64,000 bases of DNA from Auanema rhodensis (GCA_964057225.1 CAXKVF010000073.1:1-64000), one strand, 5' to 3'. Counted from the first letter of the stretch, positions 38,501 through 54,799 are shown. Numbers and translations are program-made. The notes: a model not told the origin generated them from the letters alone.

Positions 38501-41500
38501 ACGTGTACATTTAATTAGCATAAATTAAAGTTCACGTAAATTTCAAAGTCATGGTTACCATGAAGCAATATCAATAAAAATTTGTTTTTAGACTAATATG
38601 GACATGGGGAATCTAATTTTGAAAACCGCATCTCTTTATCTTTCACGTGAAGCGAGTTACATACCAAGTGCACATCACGTGTACATTTAATTAGCATAAA
38701 TTAAAGTTCACGTAAAATTCAAAGTCATGGTTACCATGAACCAATATCAATAAAAATTTGTTTTTAGACTAATATGGACATGGGGAATCTAATTTTGAAA
38801 ACCGCATCTCTTTATCTTTCACGTGAAGCGAGTTACATACCAAGTGCACATCACGTGTACATTTAATTAGCATAAATTAAAGTTCACGTAAATTTCAAAG
38901 TCATGGTTACCATGCACCAATATCAATAAAAATTTGTTTTTAGACTAATATGGACATGGGGAATCTAATTTTGAAAACCGCATCTCTTTATCTTTCACGT
39001 GAAGCGAGTTACATACCAAGTGCACATCACGTGTACATTTAATTAGCATAAATTAAAGTTCACGTAAATTTCAAAGTCATGGTTACCATGCACCAATATC
39101 AATAAAAATTTGTTTTTAGACTAATATGGACATGGGGAATCTAATTTTGAAAACCGCATCTCTTTATCTTTCACGTGAAGCGAGTTACATACCAAGTGCA
39201 CATCACGTGTACATTTAATTAGCATAAATCAAAGTTCACGTAAATTTCAAAGTCATGGTTACCATGCACCAATATCAATAAAAAGTTGTTTTTAGACTAA
39301 TATGGACATGGGGAATCTAATTTTGAAAACCGCATCTCTTTATCTTTCACGTGAAGCGAGTTACATACCAAGTGCACATCACGTGTACATTTAATTAGCA
39401 TAAATTAAAGTTCACGTAAATTTCAAAGTCATGGTTACCATGCACCAATATCAATAAAAATTTGTTTTTAGACTAATATGGACATGGGGAATCTAATTTT
39501 GAAAACCGCATCTCTTTATCTTTCACGTGAAGCGAGTTACATACCAAGTGCACATCACGTGTACATTTAATTAGCATAAATTAAAGTTCACGTAAATTTC
39601 AAAGTCATGGTTACCATGCACCAATATCAATAAAAAGTTGTTTTTAGACTAATATGGACATGGGGAATCTAATTTTGAAAACCGCATCTCTTTATCTTTC
39701 ACGTGAAGCGAGTTACATACCAAGTGCACATCACGTGTACATTTAATTAGCATAAATTAAAGTTCACGTAAATTTCAAAGTCATGGTTACCATGCACCAA
39801 TATCAATAAAAATTTGTTTTTAGACTAATATGGACATGGGGAATCTAATTTTGAAAACCGCATCTCTTTATCTTTCACGTGAAGCGAGTTACATACCAAG
39901 TGCACATCACGTGTACATTTAATTAGCATAAATTAAAGTTCACGTAAATTTCAAAGTCATGGTTACCATGCACCAATATCAATAAAAATTTGTTTTTAGA
40001 CTAATATGGACATGGGGAATCTAATTTTGAAAACCGCATCTCTTTATCTTTCACGTGAAGCGAGTTACATACCAAGTGCACATCACGTGTACATTTAATT
40101 AGCATAAATTAAAGTTCACGTAAATTTCAAAGTCATGGTTACCATGCACCAATATCAATAAAAATTTGTTTTTAGACTAATATGGACATGGGGAATCTAA
40201 TTTTGAAAACCGCATCTCTTTATCTTTCACGTGAAGCGAGTTACATACCAAGTGCACATCACGTGTACATTTAATTAGCATAAATCAAAGTTCACGTAAA
40301 TTTCAAAGTCATGGTTACCATGCACCAATATCAATAAAAAGTTGTTTTTAGACTAATATGGACATGGGGAATCTAATTTTGAAAACCGCATCTCTTTATC
40401 TTTCACGTGAAGCGAGTTACATACCAAGTGCACATCACGTGTACATTTAATTAGCATAAATTAAAGTTCACGTAAATTTCAAAGTCATGGTTACCATGAA
40501 GCAATATCAATAAAAATTTGTTTTTAGACTAATATGGACATGGGGAATCTAATTTTGAAAACCGCATCTCTTTATCTTTCACGTGAAGCGAGTTACATAC
40601 CAAGTGCATATCACGTGTACATTTAATTAGCATGAATTAAAGTTCACGTAAATTTCAAAGTCATGGTTACCATGCACCAATATCAATAAAAATTTGTTTT
40701 TAGACTAATATGGACATGGGGAATCTAATTTTGAAAACCGCATCTCTTTATCTTTCACGTGAAGCGAGTTACATACCAAGTGCACATCACGTGTACATTT
40801 AATTAGCATAAATTAAAGTTCACGTAAATTTCAAAGTCATGGTTACCATGCACCAATATCAATAAAAATTTGTTTTTAGACTAATATGGACATGGGGAAT
40901 CTAATTTTGAAAACCGCATCTCTTTATCTTTCACGTGAAGCGAGTTACATACCAAGTGCACATCACGTGTACATTTAATTAGCATAAATTAAAGTTCACG
41001 TAAATTTCAAAGTCATGGTTACCATGCACCAATATCAATAAAAATTTGTTTTTAGACTAATATGGACATGGGGAATCTAATTTTGAAAACCGCATCTCTT
41101 TATCTTTCACGTGAAGCGAGTTACATACCAAGTGCACATCACGTGTACATTTAATTAGCATAAATTAAAGTTCACGTAAATTTCAAAGTCATGGTTACCA
41201 TGAAGCAATATCAATCAAAATTTGTTTTTAGACTAATATGGACATGGGGAATCTAATTTTGAAAACCGCATCTCTTTATCTTTCACGTGAAGCGAGTTAC
41301 ATACCAAGTGCACATCACGTGTACATTTAATTAGCATAAATTAAAGTTCACGTAAATTTCAAAGTCATGGTTACCATGAAGCAATATCAATAAAAATTTG
41401 TTTTTAGACTAATATGGACATGGGGAATCTAATTTTGAAAACCGCATCTCTTTATCTTTCACGTGAAGCGAGTTACATACCAAGTGCACATCACGTGTAC

Positions 41501-44500
41501 ATTTAATTAGCATGAATTAAAGTTCACGTAAATTTCAAAGTCATGGTTACCATGCACCAATATCAATAAAAATTTGTTTTTAGACTAATATGGACATGGG
41601 GAATCTAATTTTGAAAACCGCATCTCTTTATCTTTCACGTGAAGCGAGTTACATACCAAGTGCACATCACGTGTACATTTAATTAGCATAAATTAAAGTT
41701 CACGTAAATTTCAAAGTCATGGTTACCATGCACCAATATGAATAAAAATTTGTTTTTAGACTAATATGGACATGGGGAATCTAATTTTGAAAACCGCATC
41801 TCTTTATCTTTCACGTGAAGCGAGTTACATACCAAGTGCACATCACGTGTACATTTAATTAGCATAAATTAAAGTTCACGTAAATATCAAAGTCATGGTT
41901 ACCATGCACCAATATCAATAAAAAGTTGTTTTTAGACTAATATGGACATGGGGAATCTAATTTTGAAAACCGCATCTCTTTATCTTTCACGTGAAGCGAG
42001 TTACATACCAAGTGCACATCACGTGTACATTTAATTAGCATAAATTAAAGTTCACGTAAATTTCAAAGTCATGGTTACCATGAACCAATATCAATAAAAA
42101 TTTGTTTTTAGACTAATATGGACATGGGGAATCTGATTTTGAAAACCGCATCTCTTTATCTTTCACGTGAAGCGAGTTACATACCAAGTGCACATCACGT
42201 GTACATTTAATTAGCATAAATTAAAGTTCACGTAAATTTCAAAGTCATGGTTACCATGAAGCAATATCAATAAAAATTTGTTTTTAGACTAATATGGACA
42301 TGGGGAATCTAATTTTGAAAACCGCATCTCTTTATCTTTCACGTGAAGCGAGTTACATACCAAGTGCACATCACGTGTACATTTAATTAGCATAAATTAA
42401 AGTTCACGTAAATTTCAAAGTCATGGTTACCATGAACCAATATCAATAAAAATTTGTTTTTAGACTAATATGGACATGGGGAATCTAATTTTGAAAACCG
42501 CATCTCTTTATCTTTCACGTGAAGCGAGTTACATACCAAGTGCACATCACGTGTACATTTAATTAGCATAAATTAAAGTTCACGTAAAATTCAAAGTCAT
42601 GGTTACCATGCACCAATATCAATAAAAATTTGTTTTTAGACTAATATGGACATGGGGAATCTAATTTTGAAAACCGCATCTCTTTATCTTTCACGTGAAG
42701 CGAGTTACATACCAAGTGCACATCACGTGTACATTTAATTAGCATAAATTAAAGTTCACGTAAATTTCAAAGTCATGGTTACCATGAAGCAATATCAATA
42801 AAAATTTGTTTTTAGACTAATATGGACATGGGGAATCTAATTTTGAAAACCGCATCTCTTTATCTTTCACGTGAAGCGAGTTACATACCAAGTGCACATC
42901 ACGTGTACATTTAATTAGCATAAATTAAAGTTCACGTAAAATTCAAAGTCATGGTTACCATGAACCAATATCAATAAAAATTTGTTTTTAGACTAATATG
43001 GACATGGGGAATCTAATTTTGAAAACCGCATCTCTTTATCTTTCACGTGAAGCGAGTTACATACCAAGTGCACATCACGTGTACATTTAATTAGCATAAA
43101 TTAAAGTTCACGTAAATTTCAAAGTCATGGTTACCATGCACCAATATCAATAAAAATTTGTTTTTAGACTAATATGGACATGGGGAATCTAATTTTGAAA
43201 ACCGCATCTCTTTATCTTTCACGTGAAGCGAGTTACATACCAAGTGCACATCACGTGTACATTTAATTAGCATAAATTAAAGTTCACGTAAATTTCAAAG
43301 TCATGGTTACCATGCACCAATATCAATAAAAATTTGTTTTTAGACTAATATGGACATGGGGAATCTAATTTTGAAAACCGCATCTCTTTATCTTTCACGT
43401 GAAGCGAGTTACATACCAAGTGCACATCACGTGTACATTTAATTAGCATAAATCAAAGTTCACGTAAATTTCAAAGTCATGGTTACCATGCACCAATATC
43501 AATAAAAAGTTGTTTTTAGACTAATATGGACATGGGGAATCTAATTTTGAAAACCGCATCTCTTTATCTTTCACGTGAAGCGAGTTACATACCAAGTGCA
43601 CATCACGTGTACATTTAATTAGCATAAATTAAAGTTCACGTAAATTTCAAAGTCATGGTTACCATGCACCAATATCAATAAAAATTTGTTTTTAGACTAA
43701 TATGGACATGGGGAATCTAATTTTGAAAACCGCATCTCTTTATCTTTCACGTGAAGCGAGTTACATACCAAGTGCACATCACGTGTACATTTAATTAGCA
43801 TAAATTAAAGTTCACGTAAATTTCAAAGTCATGGTTACCATGCACCAATATCAATAAAAAGTTGTTTTTAGACTAATATGGACATGGGGAATCTAATTTT
43901 GAAAACCGCATCTCTTTATCTTTCACGTGAAGCGAGTTACATACCAAGTGCACATCACGTGTACATTTAATTAGCATAAATTAAAGTTCACGTAAATTTC
44001 AAAGTCATGGTTACCATGCACCAATATCAATAAAAATTTGTTTTTAGACTAATATGGACATGGGGAATCTAATTTTGAAAACCGCATCTCTTTATCTTTC
44101 ACGTGAAGCGAGTTACATACCAAGTGCACATCACGTGTACATTTAATTAGCATAAATTAAAGTTCACGTAAATTTCAAAGTCATGGTTACCATGCACCAA
44201 TATCAATAAAAATTTGTTTTTAGACTAATATGGACATGGGGAATCTAATTTTGAAAACCGCATCTCTTTATCTTTCACGTGAAGCGAGTTACATACCAAG
44301 TGCACATCACGTGTACATTTAATTAGCATAAATTAAAGTTCACGTAAATTTCAAAGTCATGGTTACCATGCACCAATATCAATAAAAATTTGTTTTTAGA
44401 CTAATATGGACATGGGGAATCTAATTTTGAAAACCGCATCTCTTTATCTTTCACGTGAAGCGAGTTACATACCAAGTGCACATCACGTGTACATTTAATT

Positions 44501-47500
44501 AGCATAAATCAAAGTTCACGTAAATTTCAAAGTCATGGTTACCATGCACCAATATCAATAAAAAGTTGTTTTTAGACTAATATGGACATGGGGAATCTAA
44601 TTTTGAAAACCGCATCTCTTTATCTTTCACGTGAAGCGAGTTACATACCAAGTGCACATCACGTGTACATTTAATTAGCATAAATTAAAGTTCACGTAAA
44701 TTTCAAAGTCATGGTTACCATGAAGCAATATCAATAAAAATTTGTTTTTAGACTAATATGGACATGGGGAATCTAATTTTGAAAACCGCATCTCTTTATC
44801 TTTCACGTGAAGCGAGTTACATACCAAGTGCATATCACGTGTACATTTAATTAGCATGAATTAAAGTTCACGTAAATTTCAAAGTCATGGTTACCATGCA
44901 CCAATATCAATAAAAATTTGTTTTTAGACTAATATGGACATGGGGAATCTAATTTTGAAAACCGCATCTCTTTATCTTTCACGTGAAGCGAGTTACATAC
45001 CAAGTGCACATCACGTGTACATTTAATTAGCATAAATTAAAGTTCACGTAAATTTCAAAGTCATGGTTACCATGCACCAATATCAATAAAAATTTGTTTT
45101 TAGACTAATATGGACATGGGGAATCTAATTTTGAAAACCGCATCTCTTTATCTTTCACGTGAAGCGAGTTACATACCAAGTGCACATCACGTGTACATTT
45201 AATTAGCATAAATTAAAGTTCACGTAAATTTCAAAGTCATGGTTACCATGAAGCAATATCAATCAAAATTTGTTTTTAGACTAATATGGACATGGGGAAT
45301 CTAATTTTGAAAACCGCATCTCTTTATCTTTCACGTGAAGCGAGTTACATACCAAGTGCACATCACGTGTACATTTAATTAGCATAAATTAAAGTTCACG
45401 TAAATTTCAAAGTCATGGTTACCATGAAGCAATATCAATAAAAATTTGTTTTTAGACTAATATGGACATGGGGAATCTAATTTTGAAAACCGCATCTCTT
45501 TATCTTTCACGTGAAGCGAGTTACATACCAAGTGCACATCACGTGTACATTTAATTAGCATGAATTAAAGTTCACGTAAATTTCAAAGTCATGGTTACCA
45601 TGCACCAATATCAATAAAAATTTGTTTTTAGACTAATATGGACATGGGGAATCTAATTTTGAAAACCGCATCTCTTTATCTTTCACGTGAAGCGAGTTAC
45701 ATACCAAGTGCACATCACGTGTACATTTAATTAGCATAAATTAAAGTTCACGTAAATTTCAAAGTCATGGTTACCATGCACCAATATCAATAAAAATTTG
45801 TTTTTAGACTAATATGGACATGGGGAATCTAATTTTGAAAACCGCATCTCTTTATCTTTCACGTGAAGCGAGTTACATACCAAGTGCACATCACGTGTAC
45901 ATTTAATTAGCATAAATTAAAGTTCACGTAAATATCAAAGTCATGGTTACCATGCACCAATATCAATAAAAAGTTGTTTTTAGACTAATATGGACATGGG
46001 GAATCTAATTTTGAAAACCGCATCTCTTTATCTTTCACGTGAAGCGAGTTACATACCAAGTGCACATCACGTGTACATTTAATTAGCATAAATTAAAGTT
46101 CACGTAAATTTCAAAGTCATGGTTACCATGAACCAATATCAATAAAAATTTGTTTTTAGACTAATATGGACATGGGGAATCTGATTTTGAAAACCGCATC
46201 TCTTTATCTTTCACGTGAAGCGAGTTACATACCAAGTGCACATCACGTGTACATTTAATTAGCATAAATTAAAGTTCACGTAAATTTCAAAGTCATGGTT
46301 ACCATGAAGCAATATCAATAAAAATTTGTTTTTAGACTAATATGGACATGGGGAATCTAATTTTGAAAACCGCATCTCTTTATCTTTCACGTGAAGCGAG
46401 TTACATACCAAGTGCACATCACGTGTACATTTAATTAGCATAAATTAAAGTTCACGTAAATTTCAAAGTCATGGTTACCATGAACCAATATCAATAAAAA
46501 TTTGTTTTTAGACTAATATGGACATGGGGAATCTAATTTTGAAAACCGCATCTCTTTATCTTTCACGTGAAGCGAGTTACATACCAAGTGCACATCACGT
46601 GTACATTTAATTAGCATAAATTAAAGTTCACGTAAAATTCAAAGTCATGGTTACCATGCACCAATATCAATAAAAATTTGTTTTTAGACTAATATGGACA
46701 TGGGGAATCTAATTTTGAAAACCGCATCTCTTTATCTTTCACGTGAAGCGAGTTACATACCAAGTGCACATCACGTGTACATTTAATTAGCATAAATTAA
46801 AGTTCACGTAAATTTCAAAGTCATGGTTACCATGAAGCAATATCAATAAAAATTTGTTTTTAGACTAATATGGACATGGGGAATCTAATTTTGAAAACCG
46901 CATCTCTTTATCTTTCACGTGAAGCGAGTTACATACCAAGTGCACATCACGTGTACATTTAATTAGCATAAATTAAAGTTCACGTAAAATTCAAAGTCAT
47001 GGTTACCATGAACCAATATCAATAAAAATTTGTTTTTAGACTAATATGGACATGGGGAATCTAATTTTGAAAACCGCATCTCTTTATCTTTCACGTGAAG
47101 CGAGTTACATACCAAGTGCACATCACGTGTACATTTAATTAGCATAAATTAAAGTTCACGTAAATTTCAAAGTCATGGTTACCATGAAGCAATATCAATA
47201 AAAATTTGTTTTTAGACTAATATGGACATGGGGAATCTAATTTTGAAAACCGCATCTCTTTATCTTTCACGTGAAGCGAGTTACATACCAAGTGCACATC
47301 ACGTGTACATTTAATTAGCATAAATTAAAGTTCACGTAAAATTCAAAGTCATGGTTACCATGAACCAATATCAATAAAAATTTGTTTTTAGACTAATATG
47401 GACATGGGGAATCTAATTTTGAAAACCGCATCTCTTTATCTTTCACGTGAAGCGAGTTACATACCAAGTGCACATCACGTGTACATTTAATTAGCATAAA

Positions 47501-48610
47501 TTAAAGTTCACGTAAATATCAAAGTCATGGTTACCATGCATCAATATCAATAAAAATTTGTTTTTAGACTAATATGGACATGGGGAATCTAATTTTGAAA
47601 ACCGCATCTCTTTATCTTTCACGTGAAGCGAGTTACATACCAAGTGCACATCACGTGTACATTTAATTAGCATAAATTAAAGTTCACGTAAATTTCAAAG
47701 TCATGGTTACCATGAACCAATATCAATAAAAATTTGTTTTTAGACTAATATGGACATGGGGAATCTGATTTTGAAAACCGCATCTCTTTATCTTTCACGT
47801 GAAGCGAGTTACATACCAAGTGCACATCACGTGTACATTTAATTAGCATAAATTAAAGTTCACGTAAATTTCAAAGTCATGGTTACCATGAAGCAATATC
47901 AATAAAAATTTGTTTTTAGACTAATATGGACATGGGGAATCTAATTTTGAAAACCGCATCTCTTTATCTTTCACGTGAAGCGAGTTACATACCAAGTGCA
48001 CATCACGTGTACATTTAATTAGCATAAATTAAAGTTCACGTAAATTTCAAAGTCATGGTTACCATGAACCAATATCAATAAAAATTTGTTTTTAGACTAA
48101 TATGGACATGGGGAATCTAATTTTGAAAACCGCATCTCTTTATCTTTCACGTGAAGCGAGTTACATACCAAGTGCACATCACGTGTACATTTAATTAGCA
48201 TAAATTAAAGTTCACGTAAAATTCAAAGTCATGGTTACCATGCACCAATATCAATAAAAATTTGTTTTTAGACTAATATGGACATGGGGAATCTAATTTT
48301 GAAAACCGCATCTCTTTATCTTTCACGTGAAGCGAGTTACATACCAAGTGCACATCACGTGTACATTTAATTAGCATAAATTAAAGTTCACGTAAATTTC
48401 AAAGTCATGGTTACCATGAAGCAATATCAATAAAAATTTGTTTTTAGACTAATATGGACATGGGGAATCTAATTTTGAAAACCGCATCTCTTTATCTTTC
48501 ACGTGAAGCGAGTTACATACCAAGTGCACATCACGTGTACATTTAATTAGCATAAATTAAAGTTCACGTAAAATTCAAAGTCATGGTTACCATGAACCAA
48601 TATCAATAAA
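35585..48610. repeat. 23/24-monomer (4048/4224-bp) HOR, about three copies
   Basis: AAGTTG marks at 36291, 40339 and 44563 are 4048 and 4224 bp apart. GCAATATCAATCAAAATT (36991, 41215, 45263) and AAATATCAAAG (37661, 41885, 45933) are 4224 and 4048 apart. The middle copy therefore has one extra monomer between the AAGTTG and TCAAAATT marks. The order of GAATCTGATT and GTAAAATTC variants agrees among copies. Copy 1 extends left to about 35585, next to the LINE. Copy 3 is altered at its right by the 9-monomer duplication. Confidence 0.88.
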
Positions 48611-49100
48611 AATTTGTTTTTAGACTAATATGGACATGGGGAATCTAATTTTGAAAACCGCATCTCTTTATCTTTCACGTGAAGCGAGTTACATACCAAG
48701 TGCACATCACGTGTACATTTAATTAGCATAAATTAAAGTTCACGTAAATTTCAAAGTCATGGTTACCATGCACCAATATCAATAAAAATTTGTTTTTAGA
48801 CTAATATGGACATGGGGAATCTAATTTTGAAAACCGCATCTCTTTATCTTTCACGTGAAGCGAGTTACATACCAAGTGCACATCACGTGTACATTTAATT
48901 AGCATAAATTAAAGTTCACGTAAATTTCAAAGTCATGGTTACCATGAACCAATATCAATAAAAATTTGTTTTTAGACTAATATGGACATGGGGAATCTAA
49001 TTTTGAAAACCGCATCTCTTTATCTTTCACGTGAAGCGAGTTACATACCAAGTGCACATCACGTGTACATTTAATTAGCATAAATTAAAGTTCACGTAAA
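45900..49100. repeat. 9-monomer (1584-bp) duplication in the third HOR copy
   Basis: AAATATCAAAG at 45933 and 47517 and CTGATTTTG at 46181 and 47765 are each 1584 bp (9 x 176) apart. The following types (gaagc, gaacc, gcacc with GTAAAATTC, gaagc, gaacc with GTAAAATTC) repeat in order. The first copy has one extra two-monomer step. Confidence 0.8.
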
Positions 49101-50829
49101 TTTCAAAGTCATGGTTACCATGAAGCAATATCAATAAAAATTTGTTTTTAGACTAATATGGACATGTGAAATCTAATTTTGAAAACCGCATCTCTTTATC
49201 TTTCACGTGAAGCGAGTTACATACCAAGTGCACATCACGTGTACATTTAATTAGCATAAATTAAAGTTCACGTAAATTTCAAAGTCATGGTTACCATGCA
49301 CCAATATCAATAAAAATTTGTTTTTAGACTAATATGGACATGTGAAATCTAATTTTGAAAACCGCATCTCTTTATCTTTCACGTGAAGCGAGTTACATAC
49401 CAAGTGCACATCACGTGTACATTTAATTAGCATAAATTAAAGTTCACGTAAATTTCAAAGTCATGGTTACCATGCACCAATATCAATAAAAATTTGTTTT
49501 TAGACTAATATGGACATGGGGAATCTAATTTTGAAAACCGCATCTCTTTATCTTTTACGTGAAGCGAGTTACATACCAAGTGCACATCACGTGTACATTT
49601 AATTAGCATAAATTAAAGTTCACGTAAATTTCAAAGTCATGGTTACCATGCACCAATATCAATAAAAATTTGTTTTTAGACTAATATGGACATGGGGAAT
49701 CTAATTTTGAAAACCGCATCTCTTTATCTTTTACGTGAAGCGAGTTACATACCAAGTGCACATCACGTGTACATTTAATTAGCATAAATTAAAGTTCACG
49801 TAAAATTCAAAGTCATGGTTACCATGCACCAATATCAATAAAAATTTGTTTTTAGACTAATATGGACATGGGGAATCTGATTTTGAAAACCGCATCTCTT
49901 TATCTTTTACGTGAAGCGAGTTACATACCAAGTGCACATCACGTGTACATTTAATTAGCATAAATTAAAGTTCACGTAAAATTCAAAGTCATGGTTACCA
50001 TGCACCAATATCAATAAAAATTTGTTTTTAGACTAATATGGACATGGGGAATCTAATTTTGAAAACCGCATCTCTTTATCTTTCACGTGAAGCGAGTTAC
50101 ATACCAAGTGCACATCACGTGTACATTTAATTAGCATAAATTAAAGTTCACGTAAATTTCAAAGTCATGGTTACCATGCACCAATATCAATAAAAATTTG
50201 TTTTTAGAGTAATATGGACATGGGGAATCTAATTTTGAAAACCGCATCTCTTTATCTTTTACGTGAAGCGAGTTACATACCAAGTGCACATCACGTGTAC
50301 ATTTAATTAGCATAAATTAAAGTTCACGTAAAATTCAAAGTCATGGTTACCATGCACCAATATCAATAAAAATTTGTTTTTAGACTAATATGGACATGGG
50401 GAATCTAATTTTGAAAACCGCATCTCTTTATCTTTTACGTGAAGCGAGTTACATACCAAGTGCACATCACGTGTACATTTAATTAGCATAAATTAAAGTT
50501 CACGTAAATTTCAAAGTCATGGTTACCATGAACCAATATCAATAAAAATTTGTTTTTAGACTAATATGGACATGGGGCATCTGATTTTGAAAACCGCATC
50601 TCTTTATCTTTTACGTGAAGCGAGTTACATACCAAGTGCACATCACGTGTACATTTAATTAGCATAAATTAAAGTTCACGTAAAATTCAAAGTCATGGTT
50701 ACCATGCACCAATATGAATAAAAATTTGTTTTTAGACTAATATGGACATGGGGAATCTAATTTTGAAAACCGCATCTCTTTATCTTTTACGTGAAGCGAG
50801 TTACATACCAAGTGCACATCACGTGTACA

Positions 50830-53200
50830 TTTAATTAGCATAAATTAAAGTTCACGTAAATTTCAAAGTCATGGTTACCATGAACCAATATCAATAAAAA
50901 TTTGTTTTTAGACTAATATGGACATGGGGAATCTGATTTTGAAAACCGCATCTCTTTATCTTTCACGTGAAGCGAGTTACATACCAAGTGCACATCACGT
51001 GTACATTTAATTAGCATAAATTAAAGTTCACGTAAAATTCAAAGTCATGGTTACCATGCACCAATATCAATAAAAATTTGTTTTTAGACTAATATGGACA
51101 TGGGGAATCTAATTTTGAAAACCGCATCTCTTTATCTTTTACGTGAAGCGAGTTACATACCAAGTGCACATCACGTGTACATTTAATTAACATAAATTAA
51201 AGTTCACGTAAATTTGAAAGTCATGGTTACCATGAACCAATATCAATAAAAATTTGTTTTTAGACTAATATGGACATGGGGAATCTAATTTTGAAAACCG
51301 CATCTCTTTATCTTTTACGTGAAGCGAGTTACATACCAAGTGCACATCACGTGTACATTTAATTAGCATAAATTAAAGTTCACGTAAATTTCAAAGTCAT
51401 GGTTACCATGAACCAATATCAATAAAAATTTGTTTTTAGACTAATATGGACATGGGGAATCTGATTTTGAAAACCGCATCTCTTTATCTTTCACGTGAAG
51501 CGAGTTACATACCAAGTGCACATCACGTGTACATTTAATTAGCATAAATTAAAGTTCACGTAAAATTCAAAGTCATGGTTACCATGCACCAATATCAATA
51601 AAAATTTGTTTTTAGACTAATATGGACATGGGGAATCAAATTTTGAAAACCGCATCTCTTTATCTTTTACGTGAAGCGAGTTACATACCAAGTGCACATC
51701 ACGTGTACATTTAATTAGCATAAATTAAAGTTCACGTAAATTTCAAAGTCATGGTTACCATGAACCAATATCAATAAAAATTTGTTTTTAGACTAATATG
51801 GACATGGGGAATCTAATTTTGAAAACCGCATCTCTTTATCTTTTACGTGAAGCGAGTTACATACCAAGTGCACATCACGTGTACATTTAATTAGCATAAA
51901 TTAAAGTTCACGTAAATTTCAAAGTCATGGTTACCATGAAGCAATATCAATAAAAATTTGTTTTTAGACTAATATGGACATGGGGAATCTAATTTTGAAA
52001 ACCGCATCTCTTTATCTTTCACGTGAAGCGAGTTACATACCAAGTGCACATCACGTGTACATTTAATTAGCATGAATTAAAGTTCACGTAAAATTCAAAG
52101 TCATGGTTACCATTCACCAATATCAATAAAAATTTGTTTTTAGACTAATATGGACATGGGAAATCTAATTTTGAAAACCGCATCTCTTTATCTTTTACGT
52201 GAAGCGAGTTACATACCAAGTGCACATCACGTGTACATTTAATTAGCATAAATTAAAGTTCACGTAAATTTCAAAGTTATGGTTACCATGAACCAATATG
52301 AATAAAAATTTGTTTTTAAACTAATATGGACATGGGGAATCTAATTTTGAAAACCGCATCTCTTTATCTTTTACGTGAAGCGAGTTACATACCAAGTGCA
52401 CATCACGTGTACATTTAATAAGCATAAATTAAAGTTCACGTAAATTTCAAAGTCATGGTTACCATGAACCAATATCAATAAAAATTTGTTTTTAGACTAA
52501 TATGGACATGGGGAATCTGATTTTGAAAACCGCATCTCTTTATCTTTCACGTGAAGCGAGTTACATACCAAGTGCACATCACGTGTACATTTAATTAGCA
52601 TAAATTAAAGTTCACGTAAAATTCAAAGTCATGGTTACCATGCACCAATATCAATAAAAATTTGTTTTTAGACTAATATGGACATGGGGAATCTAATTTT
52701 GAAAACCGCATCTCTTTATCTTTTACGTGAAGCGAGTTACATACCAAGTGCACATCACGTGTACATTTAATTAGCATAAATTAAAGTTCACGTAAATTTG
52801 AAAGTCATGGTTACCATGAACCAATATCAATAAAAATTTGTTTTTAGACTAATATGGACATGGGGAATCTAATTTTGAAAACCGCATCTCTTTATCTTTT
52901 ACGTGAAGCGAGTTACATACCAAGTGCACATCACGTGTACATTTAATTAGCATAAATTAAAGTTCACGTAAATTTCAAAGTCATGGTTACCATGAACCAA
53001 TATCAATAAAAATTTGTTTTTAGACTAATATGGACATGGGGAATCTGATTTTGAAAACCGCATCTCTTTATCTTTCACGTGAAGCGAGTTACATACCAAG
53101 TGCACATCACGTGTACATTTAATTAGCATAAATTAAAGTTCACGTAAAATTCAAAGTCATGGTTACCATGCACCAATATCAATAAAAATTTGTTTTTAGA
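50830..53200. repeat. 3- and 9-monomer repeats in the TTTTACGTG-rich zone
   Basis: CTGATTTTG at 50933 and 51461 is 528 bp (3 monomers) apart, and again at 52517, 1584 bp (9 monomers) from the first. AAATTTGAAAG at about 51211 and 52795 shows the same 1584-bp step. About five successive monomers agree before the two copies diverge. Confidence 0.75.
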
Positions 53201-54799
53201 CTAATATGGACATGGGGAATCTAATTTTGAAAACCGCATCTCTTTATCTTTCACGTGAAGCGAGTTACATACCAAGTGCACATCACGTGTACATTTAATT
53301 AGCATAAATTAAAGTTCACGTAAATTTCAAAGTCATGGTTACCATGAAGCAATATCAATAAAAATTTGTTTTTAGACTAATATGGACATGGGGAATCTAA
53401 TTTTGAAAACCGCATCTCTTTATCTTTCACGTGAAGCGAGTTACATACCAAGCGCACATCACGTGTACATTTAATTAGCATAAATTAAAGTTCACGTAAA
53501 ATTCAAAGTCATGGTTACCATGAACCAATATCAATAAAAATTTGTTTTTAGACTAATATGGACATGGGGAATCTAATTTTGAAAACCGCATCTCTTTATC
53601 TTTTACGTGAAGCGAGTTACATACCAAGTGCAGATCACGTGTACATTTAATTAGCATAAATTAAAGTTCACGTAAATTTCAAAGTCATGGTTACCATGCA
53701 CCAATATCAATAAAAATTTGTTTTTAGACTAATATGGACATGGGAAATCTAATTTTGAAAACCGCATCTCTTTATCTTTTACGTGAAGCGAGTTACATAC
53801 CAAGTGCACATCACGTGTACATTTAATTAGCATAAATTAAAGTTCACGTAAAATTCAAAGTCATGGTTACCATGCACCAATATCAATAAAAATTTGTTTT
53901 TAGACTAATATGGACATGGGAAATCTAATTTTGAAAACCGCATCTCTTTATCTTTCACGTGAAGCGAGTTACATACCAAGTGCACATCACGTGTACATTT
54001 AATTAGCATAAATTAAAGTTCACGTAAATTTCAAAGTCATGGTTACCATGAACCAATATCAATAAAAATTTGTTTTTAGACTAATATGGACATGGGGAAT
54101 CTGATTTTGAAAACCGCATCTCTTTATCTTTTACGTGAAGCGAGTTACATACCAAGTGCACATCACGTGTACATTTAATTAGCATAAATTAAAGTTCACG
54201 TAAATTTCAAAGTCATGGTTACCATGAACCAATATCAATAAAAATTTGTTTTTAGACTAATATGGACATGGGGAATCTAATTTTGAAAACCGCATCTCTT
54301 TATCTTTCACGTGAAGCGAGTTACATACCAAGTGCACATCACGTGTACATTTAATTAGCATAAATTAAAGTTCACGTAAATTTCAAAGTCATGGTTACCA
54401 TGCACCAATATCAATAAAAATTTGTTTTTAGACTAATATGGACATGGGGAATCTAATTTTGAAAACCGCATCTCTTTATCTTTCACGTGAAGCGAGTTAC
54501 ATACCAAGTGCACATCACGTGTACATTTAATTAGCATAAATTAAAGTTCACGTAAATTTCAAAGTCATGGTTACCATGAACCAATATCAATAAAAATTTG
54601 TTTTTAGACTAATATGGACATGGGGAATCTAATTTTGAAAACCGCATCTCTTTATCTTTCACGTGAAGCGAGTTACATACCAAGTGCACATCACGTGTAC
54701 ATTTAATTAGCATAAATTAAAGTTCACGTAAATTTCAAAGTCATGGTTACCATGCACCAATATCAATAAAAATTTGTTTTAGACTAATATGGACATGGG

